Positions 1-8,804 of a DNA stretch of 64,000 nt are shown in pieces. The translations under genes and the position numbers were made by a program. Position 1 is the first letter of the stretch; each line of letters begins with the position of its first letter. The notes beneath the pieces were generated by a model. That model worked only from the letters and a program-made list of their open reading frames with translations, made no database searches and was not told the origin of the DNA. Source of the stretch: Adhaeribacter rhizoryzae (GTDB taxonomy: Bacteria > Bacteroidota > Bacteroidia > Cytophagales > Hymenobacteraceae); assembly GCF_008629685.1 (NCBI RefSeq), contig NZ_VWSF01000018.1:62001-126000 (forward strand). Reading direction: 5' to 3'.

Positions 1-1
1 T

Positions 2-574
2 TTTGGCGAGAAATTAGCCGCCGAAGGCGAAATCTGCTGGGCCGGCATGCACAGTTGGCGGGCCATGATTCAAACCTTAGAAGCCGTAGACCGGCCTAAC
101 ATGGGTTTCCAGGCCGATATGGCGCATACCCTGTTGTACCTGATGGGTTACAACAGCCCCGAAGACCGGATATTACCCGAAAACTACGACTGGAGCGACC
201 GGGCACCTTTAACCGCCGGTCTGAAGCAACTTACCGCTGCCTTGCGCCCCTGGACTATCGACTTCCACGTAGCCCAGAACGATGGCACCGTATTCGGCTC
301 CGGCTCACACGATAAAACTGGTCGCCATTGCCAAGCCCTCGACCCGAACGGTAAATTAAATATTGTAGAAGATGCCGGCCACTGGCTGCGCGACGAAAAC
401 GGCGAACTGACCAAAGCTTTCCAGCATATTTGCTGGGATGGCTGTATGTTCCCGAACCAGGTAATGAATAACCAGCAAACCTGGAACGATATTCTGGCTA
501 CCATGATAAAAGTACGGGAAGCGCACGGCTGGCAAGCACCGGTAAATGTAAATGCAGAATCTTTAATAAGATAA
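2..574 (+). CDS. Sugar phosphate isomerase/epimerase, TIM barrel (5' end missing)
   Basis: The reading frame is open from base 2 through the left edge, so the N-terminus lies outside the window and the ATG at 47 is internal. About 190 C-terminal residues are visible. They resemble the xylose-isomerase-like TIM-barrel family: a GFQADMAH segment and a later DFHVAQNDG segment supply the Asp and His expected to bind the divalent metal at the barrel mouth. The family isomerises or epimerises sugars, or cleaves keto-sugars, in the cytoplasm; the substrate cannot be told. The stop is 6 bp before a Gfo/Idh/MocA dehydrogenase, so the two are almost surely one operon. That pairing is typical of inositol, rare-sugar and keto-glycoside catabolism. 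Confidence 0.8.
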   Translation, partial: FGEKLAAEGEICWAGMHSWRAMIQTLEAVDRPNMGFQADMAHTLLYLMGYNSPEDRILPENYDWSDRAPLTAGLKQLTAALRPWTIDFHVAQNDGTVFGSGSHDKTGRHCQALDPNGKLNIVEDAGHWLRDENGELTKAFQHICWDGCMFPNQVMNNQQTWNDILATMIKVREAHGWQAPVNVNAESLIR

Positions 575-580
575 TTAAGT

Positions 581-1777
581 ATGACCGCAAAAAAAGAATT
601 AAGAATAGGATTAATTGGCGGCGGTTTCATGGGCCGCACCCACTCTAATGGTTACAAGCGCGTAAGCGATTTTTTTCCGGAACTAGCTTATAAGCCCGTA
701 TTAAAAGCCGTTTGTACGCGCAACGCCGATAAAGTACGGGCTTTTGCCGAGCAATGGGGCTACGAGTCTTACGAAACCGACTGGCGCGCCGTTATTGCCC
801 GCGACGATATTGATGCGATTGATATTTGTACACCCAACGATACCCACGCCGAGATTGCCATTGCGGCAGCCGCAGCCGGTAAAATGATTCTGTGCGAAAA
901 GCCTTTGTCCAGGACTTTGGCCGAAGGTCAGCAAATGGTGGATGCCATTGAAAAAGCCGGCGTTCCTAATACCGTTTGGTATAACTATCGTCGTTTGCCG
1001 GCGGTTTCTTTAGCCAAGCAAATTATTGATTCGGGTAAACTGGGCCGGATTTTCCATTACCGGGCTAACTTTTTGCAGGACTGGACCATTAGCGCCGAAG
1101 TACCACAGGGTGGCGCCGGCACCTGGCGTTTGGACGTTGAAGCCGCTGGTTCAGGTGTTACCGGTGATTTATTGGCGCATTGCATCGATACGGCCATGTG
1201 GCTGAACGGCGGCATTACCGATGTCTCGGCGATGACCGAAACTTTTGTAAAAGAACGTACCCACGCGGTTACCGGTCAGAAACAAAAAGTAGGCATCGAT
1301 GATGCCTGTATTTTCCATTGCCATTTCGAGAACGGCTCGTTGGGCCTTTTTGAATCTACCCGTTATGCCCGCGGCCACAAAGCACTGTATACTTTTGAAA
1401 TTAACGGCGAACATGCTTCCATCCGTTGGGATTTGCACGACTTAAACCGCCTGGAATATTTCGATCACCGCGACGAATCGATTGTACGCGGCTGGCGCTC
1501 TATCCACGTTACCGACGGCGACCAACCTTACATGGATAAATGGTGGGTACCCGGTTTGGGTATTGGTTACGAACACAGCTTCGTGCACCAGGTAGCCGAC
1601 TTCCTGAAGAGTTTAGAAACCGGCGAGCCTTGCTCGCCTACTTTCCAGGAATCTTTAGAAACCCAGAAAGTTTGCGAAGCCGTGTTGGAATCGGCTGCTA
1701 CCAGAAGCTGGAAAGATACCGGCGTAACCAGCCAGGCTAACCTGCAAAATCAGGAAGTGGGCGCTGCCGCTGTGTAA
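581..1777 (+). CDS. Gfo/Idh/MocA family NAD(P)-dependent oxidoreductase
   Basis: A 398-residue cytoplasmic dehydrogenase. The N-terminal Rossmann fold opens with GLIGGGFMG (residues 10-18), the dinucleotide-binding glycine loop. CEKPLS (105-110) is the family EKP motif with the catalytic Lys near 107, and GDLLAHCID (195-203) carries the second conserved Asp/His pair at the start of the C-terminal alpha/beta domain. Members oxidise or reduce hydroxyls of sugars and inositols. It follows the isomerase gene with a 6-bp gap. The substrate is unknown; context favours oxidation of a sugar or glycoside. The start is the first ATG after the upstream stop, and the length fits the family. Confidence 0.9.
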   Translation: MTAKKELRIGLIGGGFMGRTHSNGYKRVSDFFPELAYKPVLKAVCTRNADKVRAFAEQWGYESYETDWRAVIARDDIDAIDICTPNDTHAEIAIAAAAAGKMILCEKPLSRTLAEGQQMVDAIEKAGVPNTVWYNYRRLPAVSLAKQIIDSGKLGRIFHYRANFLQDWTISAEVPQGGAGTWRLDVEAAGSGVTGDLLAHCIDTAMWLNGGITDVSAMTETFVKERTHAVTGQKQKVGIDDACIFHCHFENGSLGLFESTRYARGHKALYTFEINGEHASIRWDLHDLNRLEYFDHRDESIVRGWRSIHVTDGDQPYMDKWWVPGLGIGYEHSFVHQVADFLKSLETGEPCSPTFQESLETQKVCEAVLESAATRSWKDTGVTSQANLQNQEVGAAAV

Positions 1778-1840
1778 TCAGTTTAACTAAAAGTAAAAAA
1801 TAGCAGCTTGGCTAAGCTGAACTGCTATTACCAATTAACG

Positions 1841-1895
1841 GGGCTGTTGAATACAGGAGGACCAAAAGGCTTTTCCTTTTTCAACAGCCCTTTTT
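1841..1895 (+). terminator. Intrinsic terminator after the Gfo/Idh gene
   Basis: A perfect 10-bp stem GGGCTGTTGA (1841-1850) pairs with TCAACAGCCC (1881-1890), followed by five T. The 30-nt loop is long and holds an AAAAGGCTTTT mini-hairpin. A second small stem, CAGCTT/AAGCTG, lies at 1804-1819. It lies 63 bp after the stop codon at 1777. Confidence 0.65.
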
Positions 1896-1931
1896 ACAAA
1901 TATTGTTTATTCCTACTTATTCCACCACGCT

Positions 1932-3074
1932 ATGCTATCCTTCTTACAACCGCTATTTCTATTACCGCTAGTTTTTTTATCGGCAAACCCACCGGAAGAA
2001 AAACCAGGAGCCGTTAAATTCCGGAAACAATTTATTTCGGCCGAAAGCTTTGAATCGGTGGGGGTATTTGATGTAAACGGCGATAAAGTACCGGATTTGG
2101 TTTCGGGTTGCTTTTGGTACGAAGGACCGGGCTACAGCAAACGCCATTTCATTACCGATGCAAAACGATTCGGTGAATATTACGACGATTTTGCGACCAT
2201 ACCCATGGATTTAAACGGCGACGGCAAGCTGGACTTTGTAACCGGCGGCTGGTTTGGCGAATCGCTTCGGTGGTACCAAAACTCCGGCAACGATAAACCC
2301 TGGCCCGAACAAATAATTGCCAAAACCGGCAATATTGAAACCGTACGGGCCTGGGATGTAGACGGCGATGGCAACTTAGAGCTAGTACCTAACACGCCCG
2401 GCAAACCGCTGGCCTTTTTTAAGGTTAAACCCGGCACCAACAGCGAACCTGTTTTTACCCGCACCGAAGTAGCTAAAACCCACGAACACGGTTTAGGCTT
2501 TGGCGACATTAATGACGATGGCCGCGGCGATTTTATTATCACTAATGGCTGGCTCGAAGGGCCTAAAAATCCGCTAACTGACTCCTGGATTATGCACTCG
2601 GAATTCTCCATCAGCCACGCCAGCGTGCCAATTATAGTAACTGATGTAAATAAAGACGGGCTCCCCGATCTGATTGCCGGCAAAGGCCACGATTACGGTT
2701 TATTTTGGTTTGAGCAACGCAAAGACCGTAAAGGCAAACGTACCTGGCACCAACACCCCATCGACCTGAACAACTCACAATTTCACGAAATGCAATGGGT
2801 AGATATTACCGGCGACGGCCAACCCGAACTTATTACCGGCAAGCGTTACCGCGCCCACAACGGCAAAGACCCCGGTGCCGATGATAATCTGGGCTTGTAT
2901 TACTATACCTGGAACGGCGAAAGCTTCACCAAAAATGTAATCAGCTACGGCCCACTGGGTGAAGGTGTAGGCACCGGCATATTTTTCAGCATAGCCGATT
3001 TACGCGGTACCGGTCGCAAAGACATTATTGTAGCCGGCAAGCAGGGGTTGTATGTTTTTTATAATGAGGGGTAA
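1932..3074 (+). CDS. Secreted FG-GAP/VCBS seven-repeat propeller protein
   Basis: 380 residues with a hydrophobic N-terminal export signal (about 1-19, ending near LSANP). The mature part holds seven Ca-loop repeats of the form D-x-N-x-D-G-x-x-D at about residues 47, 93, 142, 192, 238, 291 and 356 (for example DLNGDGKLDF, DVDGDGNLEL, DVNKDGLPDL). This matches FG-GAP/VCBS repeats, which usually fold as a calcium-stabilised seven-bladed beta propeller. No catalytic motif is visible; such proteins often accompany sugar-processing loci in Bacteroidota and Planctomycetota. It has its own upstream terminator, so it is probably transcribed separately from the dehydrogenase. Confidence 0.85.
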   Translation: MLSFLQPLFLLPLVFLSANPPEEKPGAVKFRKQFISAESFESVGVFDVNGDKVPDLVSGCFWYEGPGYSKRHFITDAKRFGEYYDDFATIPMDLNGDGKLDFVTGGWFGESLRWYQNSGNDKPWPEQIIAKTGNIETVRAWDVDGDGNLELVPNTPGKPLAFFKVKPGTNSEPVFTRTEVAKTHEHGLGFGDINDDGRGDFIITNGWLEGPKNPLTDSWIMHSEFSISHASVPIIVTDVNKDGLPDLIAGKGHDYGLFWFEQRKDRKGKRTWHQHPIDLNNSQFHEMQWVDITGDGQPELITGKRYRAHNGKDPGADDNLGLYYYTWNGESFTKNVISYGPLGEGVGTGIFFSIADLRGTGRKDIIVAGKQGLYVFYNEG

Positions 3075-3082
3075 ATAGAATT

Positions 3083-3130
3083 CATAGGGCTACACCCTAT
3101 GCTAAGATATTTCGCCCTTTCAGGGCTAGC
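3083..3130 (+). repeat. REP-like double-hairpin element A
   Basis: Two adjacent small palindromes: CATAGGG-ctaca-CCCTATG (3083-3101) and GCCCT-ttc-AGGGC (3114-3126), joined by a short AT-rich linker with GATATTTC. The same unit recurs inverted at 3234-3278, in part at 3306-3330, and diverged at 3801-3866, all around the Y1 transposase gene. It starts 9 bp after the stop of the VCBS gene. Confidence 0.8.
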
Positions 3131-3233
3131 ATGGCAATCAACAAGAGCAATATTTAAAATATTTGTTATTTACAGTAATGAACATTCCTGCTATTGGCTA
3201 CAGTAGCTTACCGCAATCTAGTATATTCCGCAC

Positions 3234-3278
3234 AGCCCTGAAAGGGCGAAATATCCTAGCGTAGGGTGTAGCCCTATG
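3234..3278 (-). repeat. REP-like element B, inverted copy of A
   Basis: Read on the minus strand this repeats element A with only about three changes over 45 bp. It ends on the plus strand with GGGTGTAGCCCTATG. Elements A and B face each other across about 100 bp, which is the arrangement called a BIME in other bacteria. Confidence 0.8.
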
Positions 3279-3305
3279 ACTACGACAAAAATTAAGCATT
3301 GTAAA

Positions 3306-3330
3306 AGCCCTGAATGGGCGAAATATTCTG
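3306..3330 (-). repeat. Partial REP-like element C before the transposase
   Basis: AGCCCTGAATGGGCGAAATA and the next few bases match one half of elements A/B (the GCCC..GGGC hairpin plus the AT linker). It ends 17 bp before the transposase start codon. The other half-hairpin is absent. Confidence 0.65.
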
Positions 3331-3347
3331 GTTAGAACTAATCAAGT

Positions 3348-3800
3348 ATGGGGCAATCACTGGTAAAGAACTACATTCATCTAGTATTCAGTACCAAGCA
3401 CCGGGAACCGCTTATACACCCACCTGTAGAAGCAGAACTGCATCAATACTTAGGCGGCATCTGTAACAATTTAGAATGCCTACTCATTAAGGTAGGCGGT
3501 TATACCGACCATATTCATATTTTGTGCTTGCTCTCGAAGAAAATAGCTTTGGTTAAGTTGGTGGAAGAAGTAAAGTCGCATTCTTCTAAATGGATAAAAG
3601 CTAAAGGAGAGGATTATGCAAATTTTTACTGGCAGGATGGTTATGGTGCTTTCTCTATTAATCCCAGCGAAGTTGATGCGGTAGCGACATATATTTCTAA
3701 CCAAAAAGAACATCACCAAAATAAAACTTTTCAGGAAGAGTATCGAGCATTCCTAAGGAAATACCAGGTTGCGTACGACGAGCGTTATGTGTGGGATTAA
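3348..3800 (+). CDS. IS200/RAYT-like Y1 HUH transposase
   Basis: A compact 150-residue Y1_Tnp (TnpA) protein. HIH at residues 55-57 (GYTDHIHIL) is the metal-binding HUH motif. Tyr115 in ATYISNQ is the expected catalytic tyrosine, with Gln119 four residues on, as in IS608 TnpA. Both active-site elements are intact. No tnpB is next to it. The gene is embedded in REP-like palindromes at 3083-3330 and 3801-3866, which favours a REP-associated tyrosine transposase over a free insertion sequence; the 150-residue size is equally typical of IS200. It acts on single-stranded hairpin DNA. Confidence 0.85.
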   Translation: MGQSLVKNYIHLVFSTKHREPLIHPPVEAELHQYLGGICNNLECLLIKVGGYTDHIHILCLLSKKIALVKLVEEVKSHSSKWIKAKGEDYANFYWQDGYGAFSINPSEVDAVATYISNQKEHHQNKTFQEEYRAFLRKYQVAYDERYVWD

Positions 3801-3866
3801 ATATTTCGCCCTTTCCATAACACAGGGCTGCACCCTGTGCTGGTGTATACCGCCCATTCAGGGCTA
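3801..3866 (+). repeat. REP-like element D after the transposase
   Basis: A partial unit, ATATTTCGCCCTTTCC (3801-3816), begins right after the transposase stop. It is followed by a full unit 3821-3866: CACAGGG-ctgca-CCCTGTG then a GCCC-attca-GGGC hairpin. Compared with element A the first stem has changed on both sides together (CATAGGG/CCCTATG to CACAGGG/CCCTGTG), so pairing is conserved. Confidence 0.75.
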
Positions 3867-3906
3867 CAGAGGCACAAAGCCAATTGCTACTTACTTCAAC
3901 AAGCCT

Positions 3907-3952
3907 AAACAAAAGAACGCTAACCGGGTAACCAGTTAGCGTTCTTTTGTTT
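3907..3952. terminator. Bidirectional intrinsic terminator
   Basis: A perfect 18-bp stem, AAACAAAAGAACGCTAAC (3907-3924) with its complement at 3935-3952, and a 10-nt loop. The A- and T-rich outer parts make it work in either direction. It sits between the transposase region and the 3' end of the minus-strand cytochrome gene (stop at 3994). Confidence 0.85.
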
Positions 3953-3993
3953 AAATATTCTTAATCAGTTTTAATCTGATTGGTGGTACGAAC

Positions 3994-6777
3994 TTACTTT
4001 TTAGTGGTGTTCGTCGTGTTGGTTGAACCAGTTGAATTTTGTGCCAGGAACACTTTATGCTCTTTGTTACCGCCAGCCATCAGGTAAGCCATTAAATCTT
4101 TCAGTTCTTCTTCGTTTAACCGGTTAATCATGCCCGGCATCATAATAGAAACGTTAGAGATTTTGGTATTTACTACGTCTTTTTTCGGAACCTCGCGAAG
4201 TTGTTCTGGGGCAAATGGGTTCTGCGATACCATATACTTATCGTTATCTTCATTAATGAGGCGACCTACTACCGAGCTGCCGTCTTTTAAAGTAAAGATA
4301 GTAGCAGCATACTGATCCGAAACAACTTTGCTTGGGTGAATAATGGATTCGAGCATGTCTTTGGCCGAGAAGCGGGTACCTAACTGGGTTAAATCCGGGC
4401 CAACATTGCTGCCTTCGCCGCGCATATTGTGGCAGGAAATACAACGAGTGGCCGCAAACATGGCTTTACCCTGCTCAAAATTACGGTTAGCTAATCCGGA
4501 TTCTACCAAAGGTAAGGCAGCTTCCATGGTCCACTGGCGGCCGGGGCCTTTGGGGTTAGGGGCGTTATTAGCCAGGTCATTACCATTACTGCTCAGCATT
4601 CCTTCACCCGACAGGGTTTTATAATATTCCAGTTTATCCTGGGGTACATTGGCCAGCGCCATTTGCCGCGATTTGTTAATAAAGCCTACGTAGCTTAAGC
4701 CACCTTTGTAGTTAAAGGCATTCTTGATCCAGGCAAAATATTTCTCGTAAAGCTCGGGGGTCCAGCCGGTTTTAGCACCGCCTAAAACGGTGGCATAATA
4801 CATTTGTTGGGCAGGTGGTGCTTTGGCCAGCATATTGGCAATATCAAGACCATACTGCGGGTTGCGCAAAATTAAATCCGAAGAAGCCGAGAAAGTTTTC
4901 TGGTAAGAAGCATCGTCTTTGGCAGTAGCCATTAAGGCCAGCGTTTTCTGCACGGCAGTTGGTGCGCCCAGGTAAACGAGTACTTTGCTTAAATCGCGGT
5001 TTAAATTATTTGTAGAAGCCGGAAATTTACTATCCAGGTAAGCAATTACTTGGTTCTTTACAGCCGCATCCGGCTGACCCATACGTGCAATTACCAACTC
5101 GAAAGCCCTAATCAGGTCGATCTGCTGCGATTCTGATAACTGATCGTACTTAATATTATTAACCATAGTGGTTAGCAGTTGGTCGCGAACGCCCTGGTCG
5201 CCGTGCCGGGCTAAAGCAATGCTGGCCTGGGTTAAAGTAATGGGATCTTTCTCCTGCAATACGCGGTTCTGCCATTGGCTTACGGGTTGGTGTTCTACGG
5301 CAATCCGGGCGGCATAACGCACAAACCGGTCTTCGTGGTTCAAATATGGCCAGGCAAAGTCTACGCCGCCCGCTTTGGCTGGTGTAGCATGATACTCTTC
5401 CAGTTGTTTCCGGATTTTCTGCGCCTTTTTTACATCTTTCGGAAATTTAACCGAAGCTAATTTACCGTTGCTCAGGTTATTGTTGCCGTAAGTTACCCGG
5501 TAAAGATCAGATTCCAGGCGACGACCACCAGTCAGGAAATAAAGCGCGCCATCCGGGCCAATAACCCCATCGGTTAAAGGTAACGGCGAACCCGAGATAA
5601 ATTCTTCGGCATCGGCCGTGTAAGTAGACCCTTCTGGTTTCAGGTGTACCGCGTAAATAATACCAAAGCTCCAGTCGAAAGCGTATAATGCCCGGCGATA
5701 TTTTTCGGGGAAACGGGCATTTTTGCCGTGAATCAGGTTAGTAGGTGAGCCCTGCCCAATATTTATAGCCGGCGGTAAATTATCCGGAAAATTCGGCGAC
5801 CATTTGCTGTTACCGGTACGCCAGCCTAATTCGCTGCCGCTGGTTACGTGGTTAATGCGGGTAGGCCGGTACCAGGGCATGCCAAAGTCCCATTCCATAT
5901 CGGCATCATAGGCAAAAAGTTCGCCATCTTCGTTAAAAGCCATGTCAAAAGCATTCCGGTAGCCGGCGCTTATCAGTTCCCAGTTAGTACCTGCCGGATC
6001 AATTTTGGCAATCCAGCCACCAGGTGCCATGCGGTCGTTGGCATGGCCGCGCGGGTCTTTAATTAACGGAAACAGGTTGTCTTCTTTCCAAACTTTAGGC
6101 AACCGGTAGGCATTCATTTCCGGTACGTCGGTATGGTTACCGGCTATTACATAAAGCGATTTTTGGTCGGGCGATAATAAAATACTGTGCGGACCGTGCT
6201 CGCCTTCGCCTTTTAATTGTTTTATTAAGGTTACTTTATCAAACTGATCGTCGGCGTTGGTATCTTCTAACCGGTAAAGGCCGCTAGTTTTGCTAAACTC
6301 TTCGTTGCCCCGGTGGTTTACCATTACATACAGGCTGTTAAAAGCGTACAAAAGCCCTTGGGCATAACCCATACCAACTTTCGGTCGGCCATCGGCCGTA
6401 GTAGATGTACCTTCTACCGGAATATTCAATTTTTCTATGGTTGGCTTTCCGCCACCGGAACCTACTGCCGGCAGTTGCACCCGGTACAAAGCGCCGTACT
6501 GGTCAGAGGTAATCATGCGGCCTTTATCGTCGAAGGTCATGGCTACCCAAGAGCCCTGCTTATTTTCCGATGGGCTGTAAAGGTGTTCGGCCCGGAAGCC
6601 GGCCGGTAATTTTAGTTTTGCTACTTTAGGGTCTAATGATTGCGCTGCCTGGGCATCAGCGGCTGTTTCCTGGACGTTGTTAATATTCCCCTCTTTTGCG
6701 TTACGACAGGAATTCGCAAAAAACAGCGATACTGACAACGACAGGACCACTATTAATGGTGATTTGTTCCGATTCAT
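3994..6777 (-). CDS. PVC-type lipoprotein: beta-propeller, HEAT-like region, cytochrome c
   Basis: 927 residues. The N-terminus is a lipoprotein signal (lipobox FFANSC, Cys24). Residues about 50-440 form a glucose/sorbosone-dehydrogenase-like beta propeller, about 460-700 is helical and HEAT-like, and the C-terminus is a haem domain of the planctomycete type with CISCH (Cys779, Cys782, His783), followed by GPDL and a Met-rich MMPGM stretch that may supply the distal ligand. The family is thought to oxidise sugars or related substrates in the periplasm and pass electrons on through haem; the substrate is not known. It stands alone on the minus strand and is preceded by the composite promoter at 6884-6928. 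Confidence 0.85.
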   Translation of the reverse strand: MNRNKSPLIVVLSLSVSLFFANSCRNAKEGNINNVQETAADAQAAQSLDPKVAKLKLPAGFRAEHLYSPSENKQGSWVAMTFDDKGRMITSDQYGALYRVQLPAVGSGGGKPTIEKLNIPVEGTSTTADGRPKVGMGYAQGLLYAFNSLYVMVNHRGNEEFSKTSGLYRLEDTNADDQFDKVTLIKQLKGEGEHGPHSILLSPDQKSLYVIAGNHTDVPEMNAYRLPKVWKEDNLFPLIKDPRGHANDRMAPGGWIAKIDPAGTNWELISAGYRNAFDMAFNEDGELFAYDADMEWDFGMPWYRPTRINHVTSGSELGWRTGNSKWSPNFPDNLPPAINIGQGSPTNLIHGKNARFPEKYRRALYAFDWSFGIIYAVHLKPEGSTYTADAEEFISGSPLPLTDGVIGPDGALYFLTGGRRLESDLYRVTYGNNNLSNGKLASVKFPKDVKKAQKIRKQLEEYHATPAKAGGVDFAWPYLNHEDRFVRYAARIAVEHQPVSQWQNRVLQEKDPITLTQASIALARHGDQGVRDQLLTTMVNNIKYDQLSESQQIDLIRAFELVIARMGQPDAAVKNQVIAYLDSKFPASTNNLNRDLSKVLVYLGAPTAVQKTLALMATAKDDASYQKTFSASSDLILRNPQYGLDIANMLAKAPPAQQMYYATVLGGAKTGWTPELYEKYFAWIKNAFNYKGGLSYVGFINKSRQMALANVPQDKLEYYKTLSGEGMLSSNGNDLANNAPNPKGPGRQWTMEAALPLVESGLANRNFEQGKAMFAATRCISCHNMRGEGSNVGPDLTQLGTRFSAKDMLESIIHPSKVVSDQYAATIFTLKDGSSVVGRLINEDNDKYMVSQNPFAPEQLREVPKKDVVNTKISNVSIMMPGMINRLNEEELKDLMAYLMAGGNKEHKVFLAQNSTGSTNTTNTTKK

Positions 6778-6883
6778 ACTGATTTATAAGTTTGTTTATT
6801 TTAAATGTGGTGGATATTTAAATTTAGCTGTATCTGTGGTTTAGTTAGTTTACAAATTTTAAGTAGCACAGTTAAATAATCTC

Positions 6884-6928
6884 TTAAGATAAAAAAGATA
6901 ATTAGCATCCCTATCCTGTTGTGTCCTG
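6884..6928 (-). promoter_or_regulatory. Composite promoter, copy 1 (tandem CAGGAYA plus TAnnTTA)
   Basis: On the minus strand CAGGACA (6928-6922) and CAGGATA (6918-6912) start 10 bp apart. After exactly 20 bp comes TATCTTA (6891-6885), close to the Bacteroidota -7 element TAnnTTTG. It would start transcription about 100 bp before the 927-residue cytochrome gene. Three further copies with the same spacing occur at 17985, 23234 and 29962. I see nothing else definable in the gap 6778-7279, which also contains the leader of the divergent ABC transporter. Confidence 0.65.
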
Positions 6929-7279
6929 CCCACTTAAATTAGGTGCAGATTTACAGTTAAATAACGCTGAAAAATCATTCTGTTAATAAATATCTAAAAC
7001 CAAAAACTTAAGGTTTTGCGGCTAGGGCTAACATTGTTTGGTAGTTGATAAAACCTTAAATGCTTTAAGTGCTTTGCTCCGATTAATTAAATATAACCTA
7101 AAACCCAACTAAACAGAACTATATTTCCTGAATTTTTATCTGGTTTAATTTTAGGTTAACACGAATAATTTAAACTGTTTTAGCAAAATATTTACTTTTT
7201 TTAGGTCCAGAATCCCGACTGTTTTTTTAGATTACCAGCTATTAAGGTTTACAGCATATATTTATTCTTAAAGTTTTTC

Positions 7280-8779
7280 ATGAGTTTAAAGCAGCATTAT
7301 ATTCTGGAAGTACAAAACCTTTCCAAAAACTTTTCGGGGGTTAAAGCCTTGGATCAGGTGCAGCTTAAAATCCGGGAAGGCGAAGTACACGCCTTAATGG
7401 GCGAAAATGGCGCCGGAAAATCTACCTTAATGAAAATTCTGGCCGGTATGCTTACGCCGGATAGCGGTGAAATATTTTTTGAAGGCAACGCGCTGCACAG
7501 CCACCGGGATTTAAAAATATTAAGTGCCGGTATTGCCATGATTCACCAGGAAATGCTGCTGGTACCGGAGCTAACCGTGGCGCAAAATATATTTTTGGGT
7601 AAAGAAATCCGGAGAGGAAAAACCTGGTGGCTCGATGACCGAAGTTTAAACCAGAAGGCAACCGAACTGCTGGCCCAGGTAGGCATAGCGCTGGATGCCC
7701 GTACGCCCATGAAAAACCTGAGTGTGGCGGAGATGCAGATGGTAGAAATAGTAAAAGCTATTTCAAAAAATGCCAAAATCATTATTATGGATGAGCCCAC
7801 CTCCGCCATATCGGACAAAGAAGTAAAATCGCTGTTTAATATTATCTCGGATTTAAAAGCCCGGGGCGTAGCTATTATTTATATCTCGCATAAAATGGAC
7901 GAAATATTCCGGATAGCCGATACTATTACGGTTTTGCGCGATGGCAAATATATCCAGACCAAACCGGCCGCCGAGCTAAACCAGGATTCTTTAATCTCCC
8001 TGATGGTGGGCCGCGAGCTAGATACTATGTTTCCGGAGCACACCGAAGCGAAGGGGAATATATTGTTATCGGTGCAAGGGTTGGGCCGGCAAGGCAAATT
8101 TTCGGATATTAATTTTGAGGTGAGCGCCGGCGAAGTACTAGGCATTGCTGGCTTAATGGGTGCCGGTCGCACCGAAATTGCCCGCGCCATTAACGGTTTA
8201 GATGCGCCCGACACCGGCAATATTTATATTAAAGGCCAGAAGACAAAAATTAATTCGCCGCAGGATGCCATTAAAAACCGAATTGGGTACGTGAGCGAAG
8301 ACCGCAAAGAAGTTGGGCTGGTGCTGGGCATGTCGGTGAAAGAAAATATTACCCTGGCCAGTATAAAAAAGCACAAACGCGGGCTTTTTGTAGATGATGC
8401 CAGCGAACGCACTGCTGTTGCCAACATGATAGAAGCGCTGCGTATTAAAACGCCGCACCCCGATCAGCCGGTTAAGAACTTAAGCGGCGGTAATCAGCAA
8501 AAAGTGGCAATTGCCAAGGTTTTACTATCCTCCCCCGAAATTATTATCCTAGACGAGCCTACCCGCGGCATAGACGTAGGGGCCAAATTCGAAATATATA
8601 AACTAGTAAAAGACCTGGCCGCCCAGGGCCTGGCTATTATTATGATTTCATCGGAGTTACCGGAAATATTAGGCATGAGCGACCGGATTCTGGTGATGGC
8701 CGAAGGCAAACAAACGGCTACCTTACAAAAAGCAGAAGCCACCCAGGAATTAATAATGCAGTACGCCATGCCGCAATAG
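7280..8779 (+). CDS. Sugar ABC transporter ATP-binding protein, RbsA/XylG/MglA type
   Basis: 499 residues with two tandem ABC domains, the usual layout for monosaccharide importers. The first domain has Walker A GENGAGKST (41-49) and a Walker B ending MDEPTSA. The second has a degenerate P-loop (GLMGAGRTE), as is normal for this family, but a good signature LSGGNQQKV and Walker B LDEPTRGIDVG. It is a cytoplasmic ATPase that powers uptake of a ribose-, xylose- or galactose-like sugar. The permease follows after 25 bp. Sugar specificity cannot be read from the sequence. Confidence 0.95.
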   Translation: MSLKQHYILEVQNLSKNFSGVKALDQVQLKIREGEVHALMGENGAGKSTLMKILAGMLTPDSGEIFFEGNALHSHRDLKILSAGIAMIHQEMLLVPELTVAQNIFLGKEIRRGKTWWLDDRSLNQKATELLAQVGIALDARTPMKNLSVAEMQMVEIVKAISKNAKIIIMDEPTSAISDKEVKSLFNIISDLKARGVAIIYISHKMDEIFRIADTITVLRDGKYIQTKPAAELNQDSLISLMVGRELDTMFPEHTEAKGNILLSVQGLGRQGKFSDINFEVSAGEVLGIAGLMGAGRTEIARAINGLDAPDTGNIYIKGQKTKINSPQDAIKNRIGYVSEDRKEVGLVLGMSVKENITLASIKKHKRGLFVDDASERTAVANMIEALRIKTPHPDQPVKNLSGGNQQKVAIAKVLLSSPEIIILDEPTRGIDVGAKFEIYKLVKDLAAQGLAIIMISSELPEILGMSDRILVMAEGKQTATLQKAEATQELIMQYAMPQ

Positions 8780-8804
8780 CGCTTTATCTCAAAATATTCA
8801 CCAC

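Noticed and set aside
7280-8779. Weak second P-loop in the ABC ATPase, looking like a damaged gene
   Set aside because: A degenerate Walker A in the second domain is normal for RbsA/XylG/MglA proteins.
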